Source of the DNA: Atherinomorus stipes
Lineage: Eukaryota; Chordata; Actinopteri; Atheriniformes; Atherinidae
Length of the DNA: 64,000 bases
Assembly: GCA_023101725.1 (NCBI GenBank)
Contig: JALJCO010012849.1
Span: forward strand, 620,001 to 684,000
Direction of reading: 5' to 3'
This document shows positions 23,742-35,326 of this stretch, piece after piece; position 1 is the first letter of the stretch; every line of letters starts with the position of its first letter. Under the pieces are notes generated by a model. The model saw nothing but the letters and a program-made list of their open reading frames with translations. It was not told the DNA's origin and ran no database searches. The position numbers were made by a program, and so were the translations under genes.

Positions 23742-24438
23742 CAGTGGTGGGGAACCTTGGCCCCCGTCCTGCAGGTTTTCCACATGTCCTTGGCCCTACA
23801 CACCTGGTTCAAATGAATGAGTTACTGTGCAGAACTTGATTGGCTGTTGGATCCATTTAATTTGAATCAGGTGTGCTGGAGTGGGGACACATATGGGCCT
23901 TTTCCTCTGCACATTTTCGTAACCCTTCCACACGGCACAGCGCGCTTTATTTGTGTTTCTTCTGGGAAAACCCGTTGCGATTTTCCGCACCCGTTTCAGA
24001 GCTAGCTCTAACTGTGCTGAATCTACACAAAATGTGACGTACCTGACGGCTCTGCACTGATTGGTCAAAGGAAATTGTCGTCATACGCGTAATACGTGTG
24101 TCCCTTCCCTTCTTCTAAAAATATCTGGCTCTGTTTTCAATGACTACAAGCCACAAAGAAAACAACAGCAGTAACACGTCGATATCATCCAATGCCTCCA
24201 TTGTTGTTTGACCATCGCGTAGCACGGCAGTGACGTTACTGCAGTCTCAATTGTGCCTACTCCACCCACTTCCAGGTAGTGGACTACTGCTTCTCCTGTG
24301 TGGAAACAAAAACCGTCCTGTCGTCTTTAGTGTGCGCTGCTGTACTGCTGTACCGTGCTCTGTGCAGCTGCAGTGGAAAAGGCCCAATAGAAAACCTGAA
24401 ATACTGCAGCTCATCAGGACCAGAGTTCCCCACCACTG
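23742..24438. mobile_element. hAT-type MITE, CAGTGGTGGGGAAC ends
   Basis: The ends CAGTGGTGGGGAAC and GTTCCCCACCACTG are inverted copies. A perfect 8-bp duplication ATTCAGCC lies at 23734-23741 and 24439-24446. The interior is a second palindromic element. Confidence 0.9.
23895..24385. mobile_element. Palindromic MITE nested in 23742-24438, GGGCCTTTTCC ends
   Basis: GGGCCTTTTCCTCTGCAC at the left and GCAGTGGAAAAGGCCC at the right are near-perfect inverted ends. The interior is CpG-containing. The short open frames here (23796-24462) are all inside the element. No clear target duplication. Confidence 0.7.
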
Positions 24439-24446
24439 ATTCAGCC

Positions 24447-26415
24447 CTTTCTTCTTGAACAATGCTCTCTATTTCAAACATGTAGCATGTAACCGAATTA
24501 CCCTTACTGTACGTTGGTACTGGCCATTATAAAGTAAATAAGACAATCGTCATCAGATGCTGACAGGCAGAAGTGTGGGAAGATCCAGATTAACACATTT
24601 ATATTCCATGAGTGTGAATAAAAGTACAGACTTATGCCCCGAGTCATTTTAAAGTGTGGAGAAGCTTTTTTTTTTTCTAGCAAAAACTTTGAGGAACAAA
24701 AATGAGGTTTTAAAGGATTGTTAACCACAGAATGGGACTTTAAAAGTCTCCTCACCATTTGCCTCAGTCTGTGTCAGTGATCCTGCTGAATAATGATGAG
24801 AAATAGTGGGCTCAATTTTCATTTTCTTTTAAAAAGTGACTACAGGATAACTCTTCTTCTCAGGTGTGAAAATTTTGATGTTTCAGTGAAAACTCCTGCA
24901 AACAGCAGACAAAGAGCAGAAAATGAATTAAACCTGGTAAGTCAGGCTGTTGGAGTTTCATTGCACAGTAGCACATAAAAATCTTAAAACAAAATCAGAA
25001 AGACAAATGTTAAATAATTGAGTCACGTCTAAATAATGCAAAAAGGACCTGTTGATAAAAATCATTTGCATGTCGCAACGATCAGCTCGGTGTTGTTTAA
25101 CCAGGGTTGACAAGTCACATATTAGTTGGAAATTAATCAGAATGTTTCTTTGGACACCACAAGATTATCCATTTACACTAAAATTGAGACCAACTTTAAG
25201 ATTGAAATACTTGGTATGAAGTGCAGCTTTTGCAGCGAAGCCAAAGGCTATTTTCCACACAAAACTCACACTGTGTTTTATTCAAACCGAAGGAGCTTTC
25301 ACGTACAATGGGGCTGAATACAAATGCTACTCAAACTCATGATTGAACTGCCTTGAGCCCAAACAAGAAGAAGAAAGTAATCGAGTTGTAAAAGCTCAGT
25401 TCTGAGGCAGGCCAATTAGTTTCGACATGGAGGAAATAGGACTTGTCAGTGGATGTGTGAAGGGCAGGGGAAGGGAGGAAAAGAAGCATGGAAAAGGAAG
25501 GGTTTATGCTAATGTGTCTCAGTGGTGCTCCTTGTCCTGGATTTGTTGGGCCTGGAGGAGGCAAACCTGAGAGTGAAAACCACATATGACCCCTGGAGAA
25601 GCACTTTGCCTGACACTTGGATTATTGACTGCTCTGAAGCCAAGGATATGCAAATAAATTAAAATTTTCCACAGTGCAAGGTGCAAATTTAGCTTTGGAT
25701 AAGTCTTAACCTTGCATCAAGTCAGACGCAGCTTTGAAAGACTGGGAATAATAGATATAAATGAATATAAAATGAAGAGAATAACAACACCACCATGCTA
25801 ATGTCAGGCCTGCTCGTTCTTTGCATGCTGACATTTGTAACTTACTACTAAATTTAGTATTGCCACGGCTGATGTGAATGTAAATTTTGTGGGTATTTTG
25901 GTATTAAGTAGCATAAAATTCAAGTCAAATTCTGACTAGATGCAAAATGTAATTGAAATCCATCCTGTGAATACTTAATGAAACCATTCCCTTTAGTCAA
26001 ACTGAGCAAGCATACCACTGCATCCCACTTAATTATTTTCCCCCATGTGGATACTCAGATTGCCACTCAAGAACGAGAGGGGTATGAACTTTGGCACAAG
26101 GCGGAAAGGTGAGGGGGATTGAAGAAAAGAGCATGTAGCCTCAGGCTCTGAAAGATATGGAAGAGTCACTGAAGAGAGAAAAAATACAATGCTGAGAAAA
26201 AGTAGAAATTCTGACTAGAATCTCATCATTTTTACTTTGATCTTGGCCTGGGAGATACACTGAAAACTAACTGTTACTGAAATTTACAACAATCACCAAA
26301 GTCATTTTTGCCCACGTCAGTATGCGGGTGCGCGGGGGACGGGCCGCCCATCGCCGTTTGGTATTTAAAAAAAAAAAAAAAAGAAAGAAAAAAAAAGGGT
26401 TTGTCACTTCAGCTG
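24447..26415. other. No gene seen
   Basis: Bases 25480-25680 are non-repetitive and contain an octamer/homeodomain-like ATGCAAATAAATTAAAATT, a candidate regulatory stretch only. Bases 26310-26400 show a GC-rich block ending in a run of 16 A, like a retroposed fragment. Confidence 0.35.
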
Positions 26416-26419
26416 TATG

Positions 26420-26710
26420 TACAGATGCGGGCATGAAAAAGTTCCGCCTTTTTCTGCCAAAAGTGGTGCAGTAATAGTGCACTGTTACTGCACTATCACT
26501 GGCTGAACGATTTGTCCCGCAAACATGTCATCATGCACGGTGTCCAAACTTGGCGTGTGGAAACGTCCTTGTTCTGGGCATTTGTTTATGCTCTGAAATC
26601 ATTCCCCTGGGCACACAGGCGTTTCTCTGTGCGATTGAATTAGCAGACAAGTCGCTGGTAAGTGGCTGGCAGTCGGCAGAGAGGGGAACTTTTTCATGCC
26701 CGCATCTGTA
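26420..26710. mobile_element. Young TA-flanked MITE with perfect 26-bp inverted ends
   Basis: TACAGATGCGGGCATGAAAA plus six more bases at the left is exactly the reverse complement of the last 26 bases at the right. Counting the outer TA as the target, the element starts CAGATGCGGG, as expected of a Tc1/mariner-type MITE. Length is 291 bp with TA included. No coding frame. Confidence 0.85.
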
Positions 26711-26868
26711 GGTAACTGGCTATGTTCACAACCCTTAAAGACTGTGTTGGGTAGAGTCACACGACCATACGTACAATACCACCTTCAGAAGCGCAGCTGT
26801 TTACCACCCCTGAACAGCACATGCAGAGATGCGAGTCAACATTGAAACCCCCCTAGTGTGAGTTGACG

Positions 26869-27770
26869 CCAAGCGGAAACCTCCGGTGGCCAACTATGAC
26901 GCAAAGCAGAAGAAGGAAATATTTGTAGTTCTCCCTTCATCCACTAGGGGTCGGCTCCAAAACAGAGCAAATCCCCATTGAAAGAAATAAACATGTTTAC
27001 AGACTGGTTCAAAGAATCATTTCAGGTTTAAAGGCAGTATAGAAGATGTTTCTTTCACCAATTTTTACTCAATGAAATTGGGTTCACTACCACATACGCT
27101 ATGATTAATTAAAAACTTTGTATATCAGTATTATCAGCTGTGAAAGTAATGGGGCTGAAAAAACATCTGCCAATCATCTCTGCATTCCTTACATTTTCAT
27201 TATTGGCTTGTCAATCACTCTTACTACCGTAGTAAGAGTAATTGACGGTCAATTCAACGGGTAATAGGCGAGACTGATCAATGAGTGATTGATTGGTGAG
27301 TGTAATACTGTGTGCCGGAAGCGGCTTACTCTCATCTGATGTTACAGCAGGTAGCTAACATCACTCTGCTAGCGGTTAGAAGCGTTCAGACAACGACATC
27401 TGTTTTACTTGTGTTTGTGACATGATAGGAGAATTTGCACCTGCTGTCTGCGAAACACCAGAGTGGCTCGTGAACGTTGTGCAGGGAGCTGTGAATCTAG
27501 CAGGTTGGTCTTGCGCATGCGCATCATTCAAAAACTCGCTAACAGTCTGCGTTCTGCCGAAAACATCTTCCATAGCACCTTAAATAGGTCAAGTTTACCT
27601 TCATGTCAACTGTGAGGGGATGAATTTTTTATAACTCATCCTTTTAGATGTTATTTAATCTTGAAATTACGCATAGTTGAGGGCGTGTCCTTTTGATTGA
27701 CAGGCAGCAGACGGGATGCTGGCCTAATGACTGGTGGCTCCTAGTTAGCTCCTTGTTTGCTCTCTTTGGC
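26869..27770. repeat. Interspersed repeat, copy interrupted by a MITE
   Basis: Left part 26869-27031 and right part 27580-27770 continue one another when compared with 4754-5150. The bases in between are the MITE described separately. Confidence 0.75.
27032..27579. mobile_element. TTAA-flanked MITE with an empty-site comparison in the same window
   Basis: TTAA at 27028-27031 and 27580-27583. Ends GGCAGTATAGAAGATGTTT and, inverted from the right, GGTGCTATGGAAGATGTTT share about 15 of 19 bases. The related repeat at 4754-5150 carries a single TTAA at the matching place and no insert. Confidence 0.85.
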
Positions 27771-28339
27771 CGCTCTTTGCCCATTTTTGCAGTTTCCGGA
27801 AATGACAATACGCGCGACTGGGCTAAGATGGCGACGATGGTAATGCCCAACTGGCTTCATTTTTAGCTCTTCAGAAAGCAATGGGTCACGTGAGCGGAGG
27901 GTTTGTCTCCTTTTTTTATGGTCTCTGGTTGACGCGCTGTAGAGGTCAGAACTAAACCGCGGCAGGACCATCACACCGTGCTCACAAGCCTGTTGTGGAT
28001 CGGCCATTAGGCTATAAAAACTTTATTTTTAAGGATGATTAAGTGTTTTTTAGTAGATTCGGTTCACCATTGAATCAATCTCAAAATCGTCTATTTTCAA
28101 GTAGAAAATGCCAAATACAGATTTTTGAAATGGGATTAGTAATTATTTAGTTGTTTAGAAAATTAAGTGGTCAACTTCACAAATGAATTTACTTGCACAT
28201 TGATTTAGACATCCCTCATATTATTATTTATTTAATTACTTTTACAATGATTTGGCAACCCCCTGAAATTTCAGTGGGATCCCCAGTTTGAAGAGGCAGA
28301 CACATGCCCACAAACACGCACACACACACTGGTATTCAT

Positions 28340-28439
28340 TTATCGTCATTGTTATCGTTATGGAGCCAAATGCCAGAAATAATATTATATATATTTATTA
28401 TATTATAATAAATATTTTATTCTATATTGCCCAGCCCTA
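28340..28439. mobile_element. Remnant right end of a hAT-type MITE
   Basis: The end TATATTGCCCAGCCCTA corresponds to the right terminus of the 43619-44048 family. The AT-rich interior and left end are too degraded to place. Confidence 0.4.
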
Positions 28440-28466
28440 CATGATCCCAGAATTCTGGGATCATGT
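28439..28466. repeat. Perfect 28-bp palindrome
   Basis: ACATGATCCCAGAA is followed directly by its reverse complement, with GAATTC at the centre. It abuts the MITE remnant at the left and an A run at the right. Confidence 0.9.
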
Positions 28467-28522
28467 AAAAAAAAAAAAAAAAAAAACTTGAAAAATGTTT
28501 TTTCAGGCAGATTTCTTTCATT

Positions 28523-28525
<3 letters not shown>

Positions 28526-28587
<62 letters not shown>
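28526..28587. repeat. (TA)n microsatellite
   Basis: About 30 TA units. Confidence 0.95.
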
Positions 28588-28591
<4 letters not shown>

Positions 28592-28619
28592 AGAATTATA
28601 CATTTTAATCTTAGAATTT

Positions 28620-28870
28620 ATTTTTTCCCAGAACCTAAAAAGCCAAAACCTAAAAAAATGAAATAAAATAAAATAAATAAAATAAATAATATGTTTACAA
28701 AAAAGTGTTCAAATGAAAGTCAGAATTCTTACCTTTTTTTAAGATATGAAAAAAAATACCCCCTATTTTTTTTTCCTTTTAGGTCTCGGAAAAAATTCAG
28801 AATCCTGACTTTTTTTAGGAAGTTTTTTTTTTTGTTTCTGAAGAAAGCAAAAATTTTATTTTTTCTTATC
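28620..28870. repeat. Degenerate TCAGAATTCTGA/poly-A/T repeat, locus 3
   Basis: Contains AAGTCAGAATTCTTACC and AATTCAGAATCCTGAC with A/T runs, like loci 1 and 2. Confidence 0.6.
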
Positions 28871-28889
28871 TTTAATGGACCTAATATTC

Positions 28890-29920
28890 TTCCATAGAAA
28901 TGCAAAGACCCCTAGAAGTGTGTTCAATCTGCATTCTGTTTTATGTCCGCGAGCAGGCACCACTTCTTGTAGTTCAAATAAGTGAGATTGTTTATTAGAA
29001 AATTATCCTTAGTCTCATTTGATCTTCTCTGTAAACATTTTAGGAACGAGTTTATAATCTCAGTTGGTGGCTTCGAGCCTCAATACATGTTTACTTTGTG
29101 AAATATGCTCCCATTTCAAAGTGTCTTCAAAGTGCCCATCAGGGCCCCTGCTTTTAATCAGGAGGTAATGTCAATACATCTTTCTTTGAAAATGTGGTCG
29201 GTTGAGGTTTGACTGATTGAAGCGTGGCAGAGTACCACTCTTCAGCAACCCTCCCTGGCATAATTAAGATACTTGCTGATTGCAGACTTGCCTGATTAGA
29301 GCTGTTCATTATGTCCCAGGTTGAGAGCTTTCACACTGGCTGTAGACAATCATTGATGTCATTCAACAACATCAGGTGGATGGAAGCTTAATGAAGCATA
29401 ATGGGGCACCTTTTCAGCCTTTATCCATCTTGAAAACATTGTCAACAAGTATAGGTGTCTGCTGATCATCCGCAAGCAACAGAGCGCCCACTCGAGCACT
29501 TACAAGTCTTTTCTGCTGTCCCCATTTCCCAAATCTTCCCCGAGTGAAAGACAAAGCTGCCAGGCTTCCCTCCTTGTCCTCAACCTCCTCCTCTGTTATT
29601 TCCTCTCGTCTCGCCCGATCTGTCAGCGAGTGTCTCGCAGCCATCACTCTGTCTGACAGACGGATGGTCTAAGAGTCGTCAGTCACTCCACTGCCTCTCC
29701 GTAGCCGTCAGCGACAGCCGGCAGGGACACCCCCTGCAACAAAGCCGTCAAACTGCAAATGAAGAAAGGCCCCTTGCCACCAAATTTGTGGGGAAGCATG
29801 AGAATACTATGCACACTGATTAACAACTGCTTTCTCATGTGGTTATTAGCATACTGTGGATATTAAGTCAATTTTAATATCAGAATAAGAACAGACCTTC
29901 AAGTTGTGCAAAATGCTTGA
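28890..29920. other. Non-repetitive DNA, candidate conserved non-coding region, no gene seen
   Basis: Bases 29040-29760 lack transposon signatures, have balanced base composition and few long homopolymers, unlike their surroundings. The minus-strand frame at 29414-29647 is open for 77 codons but has no recognisable domain. Function is not established. Confidence 0.35.
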
Positions 29921-29925
29921 ACAAA

Positions 29926-30397
29926 TGCTGCCTTCATGTGGTATCGCATTAATAGTAAATACCAGTATAACGTCAAAATTGCACTTGAACACCTACTTAC
30001 ATCGTAATTTCCACTGAAAAGCTGATAAAATTTTATGATACCCGAGTTGCCGAGATAAAGTAAACTTTGACCTTTCAACATGGCAGAGAGCAACAAAAAT
30101 ATCCTGAATAGGATACATTTGTTATGTTTTAAGTTTTCTGCATTTGGTTAGTTTGTAGTCTGTCTGCATAATTCTGTAACATACAGAACTTCCCATTGCT
30201 AAACTTATTTTTGCTTTTAAGAATATGGTTATTGTTTGGTTTACCTCCTCAGAGCAGATGCTAGCTAGCAGCTAGCTAGCCAGCTAGTCAGTCGAGGATA
30301 GCCTCCCGTGTTTCACTTCATTACAACAACAAATCACTTGAGAAGAACACACCGGTAATTTCCATTTAAAGAGTGGAAATACCACATGAAGGCAGCA
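29926..30397. mobile_element. MITE with perfect 19-bp inverted ends
   Basis: TGCTGCCTTCATGTGGTAT at the left and ATACCACATGAAGGCAGCA at the right are exact inverted copies. Length is 472 bp. The target duplication is not clear. Confidence 0.75.
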
Positions 30398-31178
30398 ATA
30401 GATGCAGAGGTGGACAAAAAATTATGTTTTCTGTGACAAAATTTGTAATTGTCTTCAAGTTGAAGAGCTAGGAAGTAGTTTTTGATGACCCGCCAATGTG
30501 ATTCCACTTTGCTGGTGGTTGTGGCTCTTCTTGCAGCAGAGTTCTGCATCATCTGCAGCTGTATGATCACATGTTTACCGACAGCATTACAGCAGTTTGC
30601 CAAGAATTGCAAAACTGAAAAAAAGGTGGTAAACTGGGATATTAAAGGTTTTAAAAGTAGATTTTTAAACCAGTACAGTCAATGAACATGTCATATTTCT
30701 TTCAGTCATTAAACCAAAACTTGCTGTGCCTCCTCAAAATGTGGTTTAACTTCCACTGTATGAACCATATTTGTGTTGAAATGACTTTCCTGCGATGTTT
30801 TGTTTCCAAATTTTGAAAAATGCTGTTTGTTCCTTGAGCTTGCAGGCTGGCAGAGTTTGTCACGTTACATCTTTGGTCATGCCGGTGTTGTGTCCCTCCA
30901 AGGCGGCTTCCATTTAGACTGAGGCAGCGCGATGGAGATGTGAAGTTATAAATGTATTCCCCTAAAAGCATGACAGATAGCCGTATGACACTTGAAAAAC
31001 ACAACAGTACAAGGGAGGTGTGCATGCGTGCACGTCTCAGAATATGTCAGTGTGTTTGTGTAAATAAACAGGCAGCCATTCTCGATATAGATATACCCAC
31101 CAGAGCAATCATGCTTAATAATGTGTCAGTGAAGATTGATGGTCAGCTAAAGGATGGGACAGGCTTGTTTGTGTGTGA

Positions 31179-31211
<33 letters not shown>

Positions 31212-32650
31212 CAAATGTGTTTGTGCAAGTGTTAATGGCTGTGAATAAGCAAGCGTTTTCATTTACCAAACATATCCACATTTTCTTTTTTTTGCCCCTT
31301 TCCTCATTTCCAGTTTACTGTTCTCATGTATTCATCATACGTACTTCAATGCTTTTGCCTATAGAATAACTGGATGAAGATAAAGAATAAATCAGAATAG
31401 GGAAACAAAGTGCAAATTGAATGCAAATCCCAGTGTCATGAAATCTGAATGCATTTGAAAGCAGTAGTTTAAATAGTTGCTGCACAGTCAGACAGAATTA
31501 GAATGCATCATCAGGACATGTCTCTTCTTATATGAAATGATTCAGAAGATATTTTGCTGCCTTGTGCTGCTTTTATGTCCATTCTCTTATCATTTCCTGT
31601 CTAGTTCCTCCTCCATCTGTTGCACTGAATTATATCCTCTTACCACTGTGTGTTTTGTCAATAACTGTTTTCACCGTCATCAAATAAACTAAAGCAACAC
31701 ACCACTGGCTGCTTCTCTGGTTTGTGTTCTCGGCCAATAAAGTGAACTCCTCTGACTGCAAGTGACTGAATGAATATAAATAACTGCAACCCACCAAATC
31801 CTGTCGACAACCGTTTGGTGCGAGCTGTTATTTGAAGTGGCATCGTGCGCAGTTTCCATTCCAAATATTTAACACCGCTGGTCACACAGATGCACAAAGT
31901 GACCTTGTTCTGTGTGTGCATCCACAGATGATGACGCTTGTGTGTATGTGTGTGTGTAGAGAGAGAGTTTTGTCGTTAAGAGGTAGGTATTCTGTGCACT
32001 TACAGGGCAGAGAGGAGGATGTGGATGTTGGGAGATGATGAATTGTAGATTTAATGAAGCTGTTTATTTATTTGTATTAAGCTGCATCACACCTGTGATG
32101 TAATGTAAAACATCCTCAACTTATTAGCTTATAATCTGTTTCAATAATATGAAACTTCCATTAAACTGCAGTTTATTTTATTGGCTGGGGTTGCACCTAA
32201 ATAAAGTAACCATCTAATCAAGCTTTGTGGTTTATGTGAAACTTTAATTAACAAAACTGACATACATAGAAAAGTAATTTTAGTTTTTATCAGCAACAGC
32301 TCTAAATGTGTCCTACAACAGCATATTTTATCTTTTAAAAGTTGGATCATAATGTGTTTTGATCTGGTCATTTGTTTGAGCCGCAGTTATACGGGCTTAG
32401 TAGAGTTAGCTCCAGTAGCGATCAATGATAGTCCATCACTTCCGGTAAGTGCAGCGCTCTATTCGGGTCAGCATTCAGCTACAATTCTGTCCTGTACAGA
32501 TGAAGTACACGGTGTGCACTACGCACTGAATTCCAGTGCACTCGGGCAAGTGCACGGTTTGAGACATGGCTTGTCTCTTTCCTGGGTGTGGCTTCCAGGT
32601 GCTGATTGTCACTTCATGCAGCTCAGCTGTGACGGCTGATTGCTTTCTCT
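30398..32650. other. No gene seen; GT/GA microsatellite at about 31172-31211
   Basis: The microsatellite reads (GT)n then (GA)n. Short GT-rich runs recur near 31940-31960. Open frames overlapping them are low-complexity. Otherwise nothing recognisable. Confidence 0.45.
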
Positions 32651-32654
32651 TTAA

Positions 32655-33116
32655 AGACCCACAACGTAACTTTTAGACCTTAAAAATATGCTTTTCTAAC
32701 TTGTTTTGATGACACAGCAACATTCGCTATGCACATTTTTGAGCCATCACTGCTCAGAGGCATCCTGAAGCTCAGGAACTGCACTATGTAACTTTAGCGT
32801 GCGGTACAGGGCAGTGACCTTGAAGCCGACTATTGGCTGTGCACCGCGTCATGTGCTAGCAAAAAAAATATGAACCAGACTTGAACACCGCCGGTGTTTT
32901 GAACGCAGATCATGTTGGATTTGGCAAAGAAACGCTAGGAAACATTACCGAAAAAAGAGGAAAAGAAAGAGAGGAAGGGACAGGACAAGAATCATGACTG
33001 TCTTTAACTGGCTGGAGTGAGCTCACAGTACAGGTACGATGCAAGATGGATGCTAGTTTAGCCGTCAAAAGGGGGCGCGTCGCTGAGAAAACTGCTAAAA
33101 GTTCTGTTGTGTGTCT
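32655..33116. mobile_element. TTAA-flanked MITE, AGACnCACAAC ends
   Basis: TTAA at 32651-32654 and 33117-33120. The ends AGACCCACAACGTAACTTTT and, inverted, AGACACACAACAGAACTTTT match at about 17 of 20. Confidence 0.8.
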
Positions 33117-33120
33117 TTAA

Positions 33121-33600
33121 TTAAAGCCTGATCTGCTCTTTAGCTGGTGCCAGTTTGCCTGCTTTCCTGTGGTACTGCATGACCAAATCTTCTGAGTTTG
33201 AGCTTCTTAAGTGAGTTTTTGTTGCCAATCTTGTTTTTCTCCCTTTACCTGTTCCAGACTTTCCGTTTAGATTTTCGTACCTCCAAGGTCACTGGAAATA
33301 ATCCATAACCATCAATCAGTCCCGTAAGCTCTTCCATCCTTTTGCCACACTGCACCATCCCCTGCCTGGAAGGTTTTGTGTCAGGCGCTTCAGGAAAACC
33401 CTCACGGTCAAAACTCTCATTCCACTGCGGATCAATTTCCCAATACTCGCCCGTTTCACCTCCTCCAGCGGTCATTGCTAGAATCCCCTTCTCCTGTGTG
33501 AGCATCCACAGCCTCTGCAACAACTTTGGTTCAATCTACTCAATAAATCCTTTTTTTTATTAACAATCTGTTTTTGGGTCCTGGCTCTTCCAACCTCACA
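33121..33600 (+). other. Possible LTR 3' portion, or an unexplained conserved-looking frame
   Basis: The + strand has AATAAA at 33542-33547, then CTGTTTTTGGGTCCTGGCTC and a CA end at about 33600, the layout of many fish Ty3/Gypsy LTR 3' ends. The minus strand is open for 92 codons (33245-33523), ending near an ACAG|GTAAAG donor-like site. I cannot decide between a solo LTR and a chance frame. No retroviral-type gene was identified. Confidence 0.3.
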
Positions 33601-33958
33601 TAGAAGCAATTCCCGCTGTTATTTGTGATGCTGTTATCTCAAAGTTTATTTTCGCATGATGCTGAGTTTCATTTTCTCATTATCTCAAGAAATCTGCTGT
33701 TTCTCAATAGCAATATGCACAACCGGTCATAAGCTCTTGTGACCTTGATCACGAGATAATCAAAGTGTGCTCAGGAATAAGCACTCGGGTCATTTAAATT
33801 GTTTTCCTGACCTTTTACAAAAACATCTGTTTTTATAACAGTTTTCGAAAATAATGAAGCTTTCTTCCTTATCTGAACATAACATTTAAATGTTAAAGCA
33901 CAGCTGCTCTCGCCTTCTGAATATGGAGACGTCTTCCCCCACTAAAATTAAGACTACG

Positions 33959-34257
33959 CACTAAAAACTCCTGGGTCAAAAATAATCCATAATGGGTCTT
34001 TTTTGACCCACTGCTGGGTTATAAAGGGACCAACTAATTTCTGGGTTATGTTGACCCAGAAAATTGGGTTGTTTTTCTGACCCAACTTTCTGGTTGAATA
34101 TTTGACCCAGAAGTTGGGTTATATTGACTGCAATGTTGGGTTATTTTAACCCAGAAGTTGGGTCAATAACCCAACAACACAAATGTCTGGGTTGAAATAA
34201 CCCAGAAATTAGTCGGTCCCTTTTTAACCCAACAGTTTGACCCAAGAGTTTCTAGTG
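33959..34257. mobile_element. Palindromic MITE made of TGGGTTA/TGACCCA units
   Basis: The ends CACTAAAAACTCCTGGGTCA and, inverted from the right, CACTAGAAACTCTTGGGTCA match at about 17 of 20. The interior repeats TGGGTTATnTTGACCCAGAA-like blocks in both directions, so a transcript would fold into a long hairpin. Confidence 0.75.
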
Positions 34258-34777
34258 TGTCATGAGACTTGCCTGACTTATAGCTGTTCCTCTTGTGTAT
34301 ATACAGTACATCCCTAAAAGTCTAAATATTTAAACACTCAGTTTTTACATTTCAAGCCGTCCAATATTTTACCACTGTCTCCATTTGGATCACTCCAAGG
34401 CTGACTGTGTACTTGTTTTTTAAGCTTGCATTCATGTTTGCAACTGACTATTAGACTATAATTATCTACATATTTAGGGTGGTGGTTCCCAAGCTATTTT
34501 TCCTGATGACCTCCTTCATGCAAAGAAAAGTTGTAGACTCCTTTTGCCATTCTTTGCTGAAACATGCTTGGTTTTATCTTTTCATTTGCTGGGTTTTCAC
34601 CACAAATGACCAACCACAATCAAGATAGAACCAAACCAAAATGACAAAAACCTTAAGCTGATACGCCTCAACTCATCTCAGACGTGACCTTAATTTGAAT
34701 CAGACATGCTTTAAATAGTCAAAGCTCTGCGGATCCCCCTGTGCTCTTTTAGGACCCCCTGGGGGCTGCCCCATTAA

Positions 34778-35326
34778 GGCCCATTTATGCTCCCTTATGT
34801 ATGTAAATGACAACTTCCATTACATGCGTCACCCTGTGTGGCTGCCTTCATGCTTCTATGCGTCTTTTGTGTTCCCATGGATCGTAAATCAGTTTGTCCA
34901 CTAGGTGGCAGTGCTGCCTGTCCCTGTGTCCTGGCGATATGATGTCGTAGATTTGAGTGTATTTTCAGACACACTCGCACGGCCTCTCCTCCAGCCATGT
35001 CTTCCGATGCTCTCTGTTTATTTGGCGTCTTCTTTCTCCTGTGCTTTTATTGGGCTATTTGGCCTTGGCGGTTTTTGTGTTGTTTATGTTTCGGTTCCTG
35101 TTCTTCTTCTCTGGTTTGTTCCTTTGGCTGGCTTCATATCAGCTACAGAGCTCAACACTGACCCCGCGGTTTCCGGTGGTATTGCTCCGTCTTCTGCGTC
35201 GAGTGACGGACCAACAAGCCCCTCGAATACACACTAAATTACAGTGTGTGCGTAACCGATGCAGACGACTGACGAAACTATCCGCCCGTCTGTGTTTCCA
35301 TCTTCTGCGTCGAGCATAAATGAGCC
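34778..35326. mobile_element. TTAA-flanked MITE, GGCCCATTTATGCTC ends, copy 1
   Basis: TTAA at 34774-34777 and 35327-35330. Ends GGCCCATTTATGCTCCC and, inverted, GGCTCATTTATGCTCGA. Internal marks are CCACTAGGTGGCAGTG and GGTGGTATTGCTCCGTCTTC, shared with 42575-43076 and 61067-61440. The open frames at 34905-35319 lie inside. Confidence 0.8.

Noticed and set aside
28403..28603. Ile/Tyr repeat frame
   Set aside because: Translation of the (TA)n microsatellite.
34795..35319. Frames of 67-120 codons with hydrophobic stretches
   Set aside because: Entirely inside a TTAA-flanked MITE that also exists elsewhere in the window without these frames.
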